Shown here: positions 53,925 to 64,000 of the stretch, one piece after another | Numbering within the stretch: position 1 is the stretch's first letter | Layout: each line of letters opens with the position of its first letter | NCBI GenBank assembly: GCA_964034945.1 | Contig: OZ035962.1 | Span: forward strand, 18,586,530 to 18,650,529 | From: Chrysopilus asiliformis | Taxonomy: Eukaryota > Arthropoda > Insecta > Diptera > Rhagionidae | Length of the DNA: 64,000 nucleotides | Reading direction: 5' to 3' | Position numbers and translations under genes: made by a program | Notes under the pieces: model-generated | Database searches by the model: none | What the model was told of the DNA's origin: nothing | The model's input: only the letters and a program-made list of their open reading frames with translations

Positions 53925-54360
53925 CCAAATAAAAAAAATTTTTCTAAAAAAAATAAAACCGACTTTAAAAAAAAAACTGAAAAGAGAAAAAAGCACTAAA
54001 AAGAAAAAAATAATTTCAAACTATGTCCATTAATAGCGTATTTGAAATTTGGCTTTTTTGAAGTGGCGTTAAATTTGCAACTAAAATAAATTACATACTT
54101 TCTAACCCTTAAGGCTAACTAAGAACTAAGATCGACTCCAAAAATTTTGTTGTCAAACAGATTAACTATAGACACGGCTCTTACAATAGAAATTTTACCA
54201 CGATTTTATTTAGTGTAAATTTAACGCCACTTCAAAAAAGCCAAATTTCAAATACGCTATTAATGGACATAGTTTGAAATTATTTTTTTCTTTTTAGTGC
54301 TTTTTTCTCTTTTCAGTTTTTTTTTTAAAGTCGGTTTTATTTTTTTTAGAAAAAATTTTT
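53925..54360. repeat. Large foldback with 140-bp arms
   Basis: Left arm (about 53930-54075) and right arm (about 54222-54360) are nearly perfect inverted copies around a 145-bp loop. The outer arm contains AGCACTAAAAAGAAAAAAAT, also the outer arm of 12470-12716. The inner arm (CTATGTCCATTAATAGCG, TTTGGCTTTTTTGAAGTGGC) is unique to this one. This suggests a shared outer module with different inner sequence. Confidence 0.8.
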
Positions 54361-55327
54361 TTAAAGAAAATTGATTTTTTTTAGAAGCCAAAACTATTAA
54401 AGTTTAAAATTTTATTTTATTGAGCTTAAAATGATTAAAATGCTACCCGCAACATAATATTGCTACTAAACAGCTATTATTCAATGCATGTCATAAGAAT
54501 TAATCGAACATACCCTATAATTATGAATTTCCTTAAACAATTATAATAGTTTAGCATAGCGGTCTTTTGATACATATTAACAATAATATCATACTTATTA
54601 TTAGTACGTTTAGAAATTACCTGACTAGAAAGTCTGATTATCGGTAAACGTGTATAGATTTAAACCAAATAGCCACTTATGCATTCAAATCAATTTTAGC
54701 TAAACAATTTTTGAAGTTGCTTCAAGAGTTCACCGAGAGGTTCCAAGAGAAACAAATATTGTGTTGAAATTTTTGATAAACGAAGATTGATAAAGAAATA
54801 AAAAAATTTAAAAAAAACTTTTATACAGAAAAAATGCACCAAAAAAGGAAAAAATAGTTATTAGGTGCTTTAGAAAGAAAGACATTTTTCTAATAAAGTT
54901 CTAATAGACTCACGGGTTCTCCGGAAACGTTTTTTAGGATAAATTAAGAGGTCGCAATTTTTTTATAAATACAACACTTTATTATATTTACTAGGGGTGC
55001 GGAATCGGAATCGAAATGGCGTAGTCGGAGTTATTAGTTTTTGCTCGAGTCGGAGTCGTTAAAAAAAGCGAAATCTCCGACACCGACAAAAAAAAATTTT
55101 GAAATTTTAAAATTTCTCTTGCAAACACGGATGAAAATTTGGGTTGATTTTTCAACTTCGATCAACTATTTAGTTTAAACTTTGGTTTTTTCGTTATTTC
55201 TTAAACTTCTAGGTTTAGTTTTGTGCCTTTTTAAACCAAAATGTGCCTTTTTAAACCAACTCAGTTGAAAAATTAAACCTCAAAAGCTAAATTTTATACT
55301 TTAGATTTAATAGATTTAATTTTAAAA
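54361..55327. other. Unassigned, with TCCGAC-type simple repeat
   Basis: GGGGTGCGGAATCGGAATCG and GTCGGAGTTATTAG...AGTCGGAGTCG at 54995-55090 form a short degenerate CGGAGT repeat. From 55130 to the mariner are GTTTAAAC and AAACTTC words that recur inverted at 56250-56390. The mariner therefore sits inside an inverted-repeat segment. Confidence 0.4.
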
Positions 55328-55329
55328 TA

Positions 55330-56219
55330 TTGGTAGGTTGCATATGACTTTATCGTTTTTTTTTCATTAAATTATAGGCGTTTGTTTATTTAGAAAATGA
55401 AAAATAATTTATTGAAAATATTGACCATTATAATCTACAACCATTTTCCCATCTTTCAGGTAAAAGACAGATTCCGCGTCAAAAAAAACTTCATTTTTTG
55501 CCGCTATCCATTCAGAGATCCATTTTTCGGCTTCTTCAAAAGAATTAAATCACTGCTCACTCAAATCGTTGCTCATGGACCGGAATAAATGGTAGTCCGA
55601 AGGGGCAATGTCTGGTGAATACGACGGGTGGGGTAGGATTTCCCAGTTCACTCCATTTAAATAGTTTGGAACAACTTTAGCAACATGAGGCCGAGCGTTG
55701 TCATGTCGAAGAATATGTTTATCATGTCTGTTGGCCCATTCTGGTCGTTTTTCGGTTACAGCTCTCTTCAAACGCATTAATTGTTGTCAATAACGTGCAT
55801 CCTCATCCAATAATGCTTCCAATTGGGCGTCTTCAAAATTTTTTGGTGGTTTTCCATGCTCTATCTTCCACATCAAAATTGCCGGTTTTAAAGCGTGCAA
55901 ACCAATTTCTGCAGGATATTTCTGATGGAGAATGTTCACCGTAAATATGCACAAGTAATCGATGTGTTTTTGCAGCCGTTTTCTTAGCAATAAAATAGTG
56001 AAGTAAAACTTCTCGCAAATGTTGTTTTTTGGCACGAAACTAGCCATTTTCAATCCAATAGAAAGAATGCTTGTTTACACTCTGAACAAATGCCACACAC
56101 TAACGTTGGAAGCTTACTTCTAGTACTGTCAAATAAAATTGTTACCAGTTGGCATGAATACTATTAGTATGAGTTACGCCATCTATTGAAAAACGATAAA
56201 GTCATATGCAACCTACCAA
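55330..56219 (-). mobile_element. Internally deleted mariner, both ends and TA TSD intact
   Basis: TA at 55328-55329 and 56220-56221. The inverted ends TTGGTAGGTTGCATATGACT then TTATCGTTTTT are identical over about 30 bp. At 890 bp it is about 0.4 kb shorter than the usual mariner length near 1.3 kb. The gene runs on the minus strand. Perfect ends suggest that it was mobile recently, in trans. Confidence 0.85.
55409..56047 (-). pseudogene. mariner transposase (D34D), central deletion
   Basis: Begins MASFVPK and continues VLLHYFIAKKTAAKTHRLLV, SEISCRNWFARFKTGNFDVE and LEALLDEDARY; this is the paired-like DNA-binding half, with a frameshift near residue 7. A stop (TGA) and an abrupt jump follow at about 55785. 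It then resumes RLKRAVTEKRPEWANRHDK, ILRHDNARPHVAK with a catalytic Asp, and LPHPSYSPDIAPSDYHLF with the last Asp 34 residues later. A further stop lies after DLSEQ. It ends GKMVVDYNGQYFQ and a stop. About 130 residues including the first catalytic Asp are missing, so it is inactive. Confidence 0.85.
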
Positions 56220-56221
56220 TA

Positions 56222-58860
56222 TAAAGTTGAATTTTTTTAGATTTAATTTTAAACTATAAAGTTGAAATTTTCTAAAAGGAAATTTCGTGAACTAAAAAGT
56301 TTGAAAAATAAACCGAAATGCGAAAAAGTGAAATTTCGAACTTCAAATAGTTTAGTTTTTAAACTCAGAAGTTTAAAAATTTGATTCATTTTTACAAAAA
56401 ATTGCTAAAATACACTGAAATTGTTCGAAATTCTACTTTGATCGCCTCGACGCGGCGTTGCCACCGACTCAAGTCTCCGTAGAGTGGTTGTTTTAAGCTC
56501 CTTGTATTATACTTCGTATAAGAGAATAAAATATCTTTGAGATAAAAAAAAACTTTAAGAAAAAAAATGATTTTTTTTATCCATAATTTGTTTTTAACTA
56601 TTTTTCTGATAATGTACCTGACGATGTACTCATCAATAACTTTCAAAAAAAAACCTCTGTTGCCTAGTGTTATTGTTCCGTCTCTTTTTACATTTTATTT
56701 TATTTCAAAGTAGAGTTCTCATCAAATGGAAAATAATTCAAAATTAACATCCCAGATAAAACCTTAAAAATCTTATAAAAATTAAATCAAGTTTTCAAAC
56801 AAATATTTGATTTGAACAAAAAAAAAGGCCAATTTTTTTAAACTTTAGATGTCTTCTTTTCTTTTATTGTAAAATTCATCAAAAATATTATTTCGAATTA
56901 CTTGGAAAGGGAGCTTTGATAAATTTGATTTTTCTGTGGTTGCAAAAACGAATATTTCCAATTTGTGATGGATTTTCGCCATTACTTTTTATGAAATCGA
57001 GTTTTCCTTTTTTTTTCAGCTAAATTTTTTCATATATCCTTCAATATCAGAACGTTCACGTACGTTGGATAAACGAACCAAAGACTTTCAAAAAAATAAA
57101 AATAAAAAAATAAAACATTCAGGATATTCGCATCAGACGATGATATTCGTCTACTTTTATGAAAGTGCATAGATGTGGATATGTGTATATATTTATCTCC
57201 CAAATATCTTATTGAACCTAACAAGACTACCAACAACATCAACAAAAATAACAACTGCGGCATAAAGCGAAAATTCCTTTAAAGCCAAAAGCCCACTGAA
57301 TCCATTTCCCACATAAATCACATTTTCTACACAGAACCAATCATCTGACGAGATTTTCATATATCGCTAACCAAAAAAACAGAAAAAAATGAAAAAAAAA
57401 ATTCCACAGCGAAAAGGAACAGGAATGTCGACAACGACGGTGCAAGATACTCGCTACTCCTAGTCGTCGTTTTAGAATTTTTCCGCCCTTCTGCCATAAG
57501 GTACCTAAATCACTCCCAAAAACACGATAAACCTCATCCCTTTGTACATTATTCTCTAACCAACGCGTCTTCCCACATCTATGGAATACTCAAAAAATGA
57601 AATCTGGAAAAGGACTTCCTCTTAGCTGTTTGAAATTGATGGGGGGATGGGTTCTATATATAGTATACGAGTCAGATTGTGTATATGGTAACATTGAGCA
57701 AATGTGATATCGAGAAGAATTCAATTTTTTAAGGATATTTTTTTATACGCATTGCTATACGTTACCCACCGCCACCAATGCAATATATATAAATGAATTT
57801 GTAAGCTCTTTTTTATTATTCGGAAATATGGAAAAAAAAAGATTGTATGATGGTGTGCATATCGCACGTGTGGGCTAAATTCAACTTCGGAAGCTATTCT
57901 CCAATGCCCGTTTTTTAGAATTTTGTAAATCCCAAAACCCGCGCTACACGACATCAACAAAGGGGTGGATTTGTGTCTAGGGTGAATCGTGATTATTCAG
58001 AACTTCACCACAACGACTTGTTCGGGGGAATGGGGGATAGAATGGCGATGGAGCAAAAATTCAAATCAATCATTCAACCTAGCATAAGCGCCTAAGAAGA
58101 TTTCCTCGTCTTGTTACCTCTCGCCCCATTCCGTCGAGGTATTTTCGATGTGATCCCCCGGATTTATCCTTGGTCGCAACATTTGACTTTTGATTTGTAC
58201 GGGTTGATCCTCTCAGAGGACCTTAAGATGTGTACAGGATTAAGTGATTTAGGGATTCTTTATTCTCTTTTCCTTCATGTTTCGAAATGAATTTCAAATT
58301 TAAAAATTTGAATTCACAGTGTTGGTTACGGGATGAAAATACGTTAAGAATTGGTTACGTTAAATGTTCTTTATGATGAAAAAGATTTTGATAATTAAAG
58401 GGATTTGAATTTAGACTTAATGCAATTATAAAAAAATTCTTCGATTTGTAATGGAAGGTAATATACTGAAACACAAATTAAAACAAGGTCATCTGGATAA
58501 GAGATACCAGCTGGTTGTTAAAAGCTATTCTTTTACTGGTTTATAACATACTAATTTTTAAACATGATTTCACATTTAACATTTAACTCAGTCACCGTAA
58601 CTATTTGCATTCTTCGCTTTTTAGGAAAAATAAAATATCCACCATGCAAATCGCGGTGTTAGGCGATTTTTGACGTGGGCAAATCGCCGTTGTCCGAATG
58701 GTCCGTGTATTTTAATAACAAACGTGAATACTTCTATATTGTGCGAATGGGATGCGCAATGCCACCCATAGTGGGAACACTTTTCAGTGGTTGGTGGCGC
58801 GGCGTCGCAATTACGACACAGGAACGTAATTCTGATGCTGCCATTTTACTTTATGCGAGC
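56222..58860. other. Unassigned low-repeat sequence
   Basis: About 2.6 kb without a supported gene. The first 170 bp are the inverted partner of the mariner's left flank. The segment 58640-58860 is GC-richer (a CGCGGTGTTAGGCGATTTTT segment) with a 64-residue frame lacking domains. Remaining frames are AT-driven. Confidence 0.3.
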
Positions 58861-58861
58861 G

Positions 58862-59748
58862 TCATCTGACGACATTACATCATACAAATATTCGAGCGGA
58901 GTTTTCTTTCTCCCTCGAATGCTTGCATAGCTTACCAACCGAACAGAGATGAACAAATTAAACAGAAGGCGAACAAGAAAAATCGAATGTCGATAAATTA
59001 ATGGAAACTTTTTGTGGAGTATTATTTTATAATGGACTTTTCCTCCGATTGCATGCCGCGATTTTAGTAGCAACTAAAAATTTAAACAGATTTTAATGGG
59101 CCATCAAATTATTTTGTTTTTAATGAAAAATTTGTTTAAATTTTTTTTGCCGGTCAATTTTTTTTTCTTTTGCAATGAAATTTTGATGACAATAAAATTG
59201 TGCTGTTTCAAAAATGTCTCCTATCCATTTTTTATGCAATCTCCATCAGTTATTAACCTGAGATAAGAAATTTAATTCCAAAAGCGAAATCGTTTGAACC
59301 AAATGTCAATGGGGAATATGGCGGCTGATGGCATTAACTTTTTTTTATTGTAAAGCGGAAGCTTTGAGGTAACTCTAGTGGCAACCGTGTCGACCCTGTT
59401 CCCATTACACGCTTCTTCCAAGTCAAACTGACATTCAGGTACCACAGCTAATCACTGTAACACCCGGCAACCGTCAAATGCCGCTCTATCGCTGCAGAAT
59501 TTTCAAGAAGCTAATATTGGCCCAAAGATGAACCGTCGATCACCAATTTCCCCACTAAAACAATTGTGGCCTTGCAGACACATTATTAATCAGTGTGTCA
59601 TTCTCGTCACTTCTTACGCTTCTTGTATGCGGATGTGAATTATAGATCTTAATCTTTAGACCCGATTGCGTAAATTGCTGCATTTTTAGGTCGCAAAGAA
59701 CAAACCTCATGTGCCGGCACTTTTCGTTGTTATTTGGGATATTAACAA
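58862..59748 (-). mobile_element. Non-autonomous repeat family E, copy 3
   Basis: Minus-strand match to 48337-49115, from CCCAAATAACAACGAAAAG near 59745 down to CATTCGAGGGAGAAAGAAAA near 58920. Its GCAGCGATAGAGCGGCATTT on the minus strand, near 59480-59500, is a second empty site for the 3751-4368 insertion. Confidence 0.75.
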
Positions 59749-61424
59749 AAAATTCCAAGAAAGAGTTTCCCAAGTGTAAAATTTTCCTATTTGTTTATGT
59801 GACAAAGTTTTGTTCATATGACAAAACCATTTTGAAAAGATGATTTTCAACAAAATTTTTATTCATGTAATCTGAAATTTTGTTAATATTATAAAATATT
59901 TCTTTGGGTGTAATTTATCTTAAAGTAATAAAATTTATAGCCGTCTTTTGATTCAAACTTCTGCCGCACATGAGGATGTAAGATAAAAATATGAATATTC
60001 AGACCTGAATATACTGAGTAAAAGAAAGTCTTTTGCATATTTTAAGTGGCTCACTCGCATGCTAGCCAACGCTATATAAAGGGGGATGTAGAGCCCTTGG
60101 AATCTCACTTTTATTCATCGTATGCATTGAAATTGCTCCCGAACACGGACAAGTATCTTATTTTTAGATTCAATTTCTTCTTATGGCCTAACAACAAGGA
60201 CGCCGGATATTGGGGTGGTAAGCTAAAATGCTCAAAAAAATGTTTAAGTTAGGACATGATCTGAGTGTGAAGGGCAAAAAAAACGGTGTAGCTCTTTATC
60301 ATGTTTAAACGGGCTTGCAGAAAACACTTATGTTACTCCTCCCATATAAGGCAAGAGAGTGTTCATGTTAAAGAGCTTTTACCTCTTCCATCACTTGATT
60401 TTTTTCCCTTTTGAACAGAAATCCCATCATCAACTTTATACTCCTACCATGCAGTTTTTTTTCTTCGTTTTTCAGAATAAAATCATAAAAACATTTGCAA
60501 AAAAAAAATCTCTCAGCTTCCCAAAAGATCTGATAGGGATAGCGTCATTCAAAATAGCTGCAAGGTTGGGCAGCAAGGGCCTACGTCTTGTTGTATTCAG
60601 TGTGACGGTGACGACACTGCCGGATGTTGAAGTAGACGAACCACTTGAAAACATGAAAACTTTCTAAAAAGAATCCTTTCTTCATGGGGCGTACTTGCAT
60701 AACTCGTATATGCTTGCTACAATCATCTTTAATACTTTATTCAACCAGCAACGTCAATCTTATTTGGTATGTGTGACTTTTATTCATATTATATGAATAT
60801 TCTTTTTTTTTGTATAGACATGGTTTGCGAAAAAAAAATAATTGCAAGCTTTTTATACATGTAGGCAGTTTTTCAATAACTTTTGTCAGGTTGGTCTCAC
60901 TGCACCCAAGGTGGGGTATGTACTTTCAATTTATGCTTCAAGTTCTTTTAAGGACGCAACAAAAAAGTTTTTGTGAAGGGAAAAAAATTGTTTGCTGGCT
61001 ATGCATCCACTCACACATATGTTTGATGCTACTGAATAAATTATTAAAGAAATCGTGATGTTGCTATGCCAATTTGAAAGCGTTAGAACAGGAATTAAAA
61101 AACTGTTCATCTCCACAAAAATCCCATTTTGCCTGAAAGTTTTTTAATCTTTTAAATGTTTTTATGAAATATTTGTTCAGTTCGTCAGCAATGGCCTTGG
61201 CTGAATGGGTAACTACAAAGAAAAATGTTTCACAAGATTTTTTTTTTCTTTTGTGTATTCAATTTTGTGAACACAATTTTTGCTTCATTTATACGAAATT
61301 TTAATTGATGCAATCATATGAGGGGAAAACTCATGTGAATATTATTCATATTTTAAATTGTCAAACAAAAACTGAATAAAAGCTCGTCTAGAATGACATT
61401 GTCTCTCATAATACAGTTGAAATA
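59749..61424. other. Unassigned sequence
   Basis: No gene recognised. Frames at 60359-60667 and 60810-61058 lack domains. ACAAAATTTT and CATATGACAAAA words at 59790-59900 and 61240-61340 suggest a further dispersed repeat related to 4811-5084. Confidence 0.3.
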
Positions 61425-62480
61425 ATATCATTTGTGATCAAAACAAAACTTTCCTCTGCAATATTTACTTTCGGAACAAATAAGTGAAAAAAAAATATTT
61501 TGTCAAATATCTCGAGAACGGATAAAGCTAGGTAAAAATTGTATCAGGAAGAAATACAGGAAATTTTATTTTCTTTAAATTTTGTTATATGCAATTTTTT
61601 CGAAAAACGCATAGTTTTCGAGAAATTTTCAAAAAACTTAGTTATTTGTATCTCTAATAATTGCCAATCTGGCAATTATTGAAAACCCGTATGGTTATAT
61701 TCGTATCAAAATTCGAACAGTTGTACCAAGATTCCACTTTGAAGTCAAACTTTCTAATAAGATTTTTTAAAATTTATTCCAATCGTATTTTGATGTAGGG
61801 GAGTTTTATGTAGAATCATATCCTGAACAACTTTTGTTCTTAGACTTTTTAGATAAGATGCACCGTTTTTGAGATATTCACAAAAAACATTTTCGTTTGT
61901 ATGGGGGGTACCCCCCCTAATGGTCCATTTTTGCCCATTAACGAACTTAGCCTCGCATTTTACGAAAAACGAATCTGCGCAAAATTTCAAGTCTCTAGCT
62001 CAATCCGTGCGCTCGCAATCCGCGCCACAGACGGACGGACGGACGGACGGACATGCTAAATTCAACTTTTTTTTATCATTCTAAACACACTGGTGTAATT
62101 CATTTTTTTGTGTGATGACGGGATATTGGCGTTACAAACGGTAAGGCAAATCTAATATATGTACCCTTTGATTTCACCATACAGGTATAAAAAAAACCTT
62201 GAAGCAAAATATCTTTTTTTTTCTTTCCAAAGCGTTCATATGTTTCGAGAAATTTTTAAAAAACTGTTTTTCCAAAAAATATGCGAGGTACCCGTTATAG
62301 TTACCGTTGCTTTTCCAAAAGTTGACAGAAAACAACGATTTTCGTAAAATTCATTCAGAAAAAATTTTAAGTCGCTAGGTCAACGCGTTCTCGAGTTATT
62401 TAAGATGCACAAAACGGACAGACCGACAGACAGAGGTACGGACATCCTCATGTTTTTATGGATTTCGTACTGAGGTGAGG
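61425..62480 (+). repeat. Family B repeat, copy 7, split
   Basis: 61425-61650 carries the 5' part (TTTCCTCTGCAATATTTACT, ATCTCGAGAACGGATAAAGC, CATAGTTTTCGAGAAATTTT). 62195-62480 carries the rest (GTTACCGTTGCTTTTCC, GCGTTCTCGAGTTATTTAAG, ACGGACAGACCGACAGACAG). About 50 bp around TTTCGAGAAATTTT occurs on both sides, so the DINE-1-like element sits between two partial copies or caused a duplication. Confidence 0.65.
61650..62193 (-). mobile_element. DINE-1/Helentron-like element, copy 4
   Basis: Stem-loop at 61660-61676, ACCCGTATGGT at 61685-61695, a GGTACCCCCC block near 61908, a GGAC microsatellite at 62030-62053, and inverted TCACCATACAGGT at 62174-62186. Same order as copies at 36850 (same strand) and 43101 (opposite strand). 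Confidence 0.65.
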
Positions 62481-62510
62481 AGCTGTTCGTAAAAAACACT
62501 TATAGTGGGA

Positions 62511-62528
62511 GGGGGGGGGGGGGGGGGG
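62511..62528 (+). repeat. G homopolymer, 18 bases
   Basis: Eighteen G in a row after GTGGGA. A potential G-quadruplex and a likely site of sequencing error. Confidence 0.85.
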
Positions 62529-62648
62529 TGTATGACGGCGGTACTAAACTCCATGCAAATAATCGTGACGAAGAATGCGACCACCAGAGGTGCAAGGGGT
62601 TTAGAAAGCCGAAAATTAGGGAGACGTATTTTATGGACAGCACCTTAA

Positions 62649-62833
62649 CACTCTAACTGCCACATTATTAAAGTGTTCGCTGCAACCGCAACGATTTTTT
62701 GTAGTTGCACACATTTTATGGTAATAAAATAACATTTAGGTATAATTTTGTTTCAATTTTTTTTTCTTAGTGCATTTTTGACTGACAACTAAATTTTCGA
62801 AAAAGGCTTAAAACTGTCGCGGCAGTTAGAGTG
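62649..62833. mobile_element. TTAA-flanked MITE with CACTCTAACTGCCAC ends, copy 2
   Basis: TTAA at 62645-62648 and 62834-62837; ends CACTCTAACTGCCAC and, from the right, CACTCTAACTGCCGCGAC. 185 bp, in opposite orientation to 8169-8535. It lacks that copy's nested element and so shows its empty site (GTGCATTTTTGACTGACA context). Confidence 0.8.
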
Positions 62834-62837
62834 TTAA

Positions 62838-64000
62838 ATTCCAATCTGTAGTTTGCAATCTTTGTAGAAAATATTCTTCACTAGTTTGTGCTTCGAGGAG
62901 AAAGGAAAAATATATGACCCAAACGTGAAACAATACGGAATAATCAAAAATGCGATTTTTTTGAATCCGCCATGACAGTGTGGGACATTATAAAGATACG
63001 CGATGAGACAATAGTTAATCCAGAAAGTCTTGTACAGTCGAGACCTCTTAAAAGAAACCCGCTTATCATCACAAATTTTCCGAGCTGGATTAATGTTCTC
63101 TATGAATCTCTGAAGTATTTGGAGGTGCGGATTCAAACGATAAAACTTTATGGCGTCTTATGTCACACACAAAAATTCGTAATTTCACTGCAGTGAAAAT
63201 CAAATGATTTAATTTTGGAAATAAGGATTTTTTATTAGAATGGCAACGACAATTTCTTAAGGTAACAACAACAAAAAGGGAATCCCAAAAGTTGATAATT
63301 AAAATGAAAATCAATGAAATTCTATAACTTCTACTTCTTTGGAAGTACATTTTGCTGTAAAAGAATTAGAACTTATTATGAGATTCCTTTTAATTTATAC
63401 ATCAGCAAAAATCGGTGCAATTTATACATGGTCAATACACAAACAAAAATTTTAATTCGAGACAAAAGTTTAACGATAACTAGAGTGCATTCTGCTATGT
63501 ATATTAGGCAGTAATAAAATGAAAGATTTGGACTTAACTGAAGAATGTTATGTGATACATATATCTGTTACTTTTTTTAAGTCCAGTCCAAACTGTATCA
63601 AAGTAACAATCAATATTTTAATGTTTCGCAATTAACAAACATTGTTTGGTTGCATCCCACATTTAATTGTGATTATTGAAAATGCCTACAACAGTTTAAC
63701 TCAAAAGTGCTATTATTAATTGAATTCAAATATCTATGCCGCTGAAAAATAATAAATGGAAGTAAAGATTGCAATCTTTCAACATTTAATTAAAATCAGC
63801 CTCTGCTTATTTTTAATTAGGCGTAGGTGTTCGAGACAAGTCTTATAGCGAAATGTTTAGTATTTTTCAACTGTTTCATAGAAACATGATCAATGATGAT
63901 CGTAACTAAATAAATACTTGATCCAACTAGGTGTAAATATCACTATGTAATAATAATCTTGAGTGCAATTCTCTACTTAGAAAAAAATTTATGCTGCACC
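62838..64000. other. Unassigned AT-rich sequence
   Basis: No gene supported. TGTACAGTCGAGACCTCTTA at 63033 resembles a pogo-type terminus, and the surrounding frame at 62972-63196 (MTVWDIIKIRDETI) is faintly reminiscent of a pogo/CENP-B-type helix-turn-helix. Neither is strong enough for a call. Confidence 0.3.

Noticed and set aside
62972..63196. Frame starting MTVWDIIKIRDETI as a pogo/CENP-B-type transposase
   Set aside because: Only a few residues look similar; no catalytic motif follows and the frame is short.

Overview
This window looks like gene-poor, AT-rich nuclear DNA from an arthropod, most plausibly an insect. I recognise no intact host gene. Every recognisable protein-coding trace is a broken transposon gene: a Tc1-like DD34E transposase, three or four mariner-type transposases and one LINE reverse-transcriptase tail. 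The insect assignment is an inference from mariner and Tc1 protein types, a Helitron-type end of a kind common in arthropods, and DINE-1-like repeats. I cannot name a species; the style is compatible with a fly.

Most of the sequence is transposable elements in layers. From 0 to 16 kb there are small DNA transposons with readable ends and target-site duplications (TSDs): TTAA elements at 171-696 and 8169-8535, a hAT-like element at 7885-8056, a TAA-flanked PIF/Harbinger-like element at 15147-15633, and two copies of a 3-bp-TSD family at 3751-4368 and 15706-15866. Several sit inside older repeats, and another copy of the host repeat elsewhere in the window shows the empty site. The stretch 17.8-19.6 kb is a near-perfect palindromic Tc1-like element, with about 512-bp arms that each carry the transposase 3' end. 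From 20 to 34 kb there are hairpin MITEs, a Helitron-like family ending in CTAG, and large CTGT microsatellites.

From 33 to 54 kb the main content is copies of a composite family of about 120-bp satellite monomers joined to hairpins and CTGTC-rich ends. A DINE-1/Helentron-like family (paired 13-mers, internal microsatellite, 3' stem-loop) and mariner relics accompany it. From 55 to 64 kb there is an internally deleted D34D mariner with both ends intact, copies of a roughly 0.8-kb repeat, another DINE-1-like copy and a small TTAA element.

The stretches between repeats (for example 34.6-36.8, 43.7-45.6, 46.5-48.3 and 56.4-58.9 kb) show no gene I can support; they may be intronic or intergenic. 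I do not see a new multi-gene system. The most unusual objects are the palindromic Tc1-like element and the hairpin-plus-satellite composite family.
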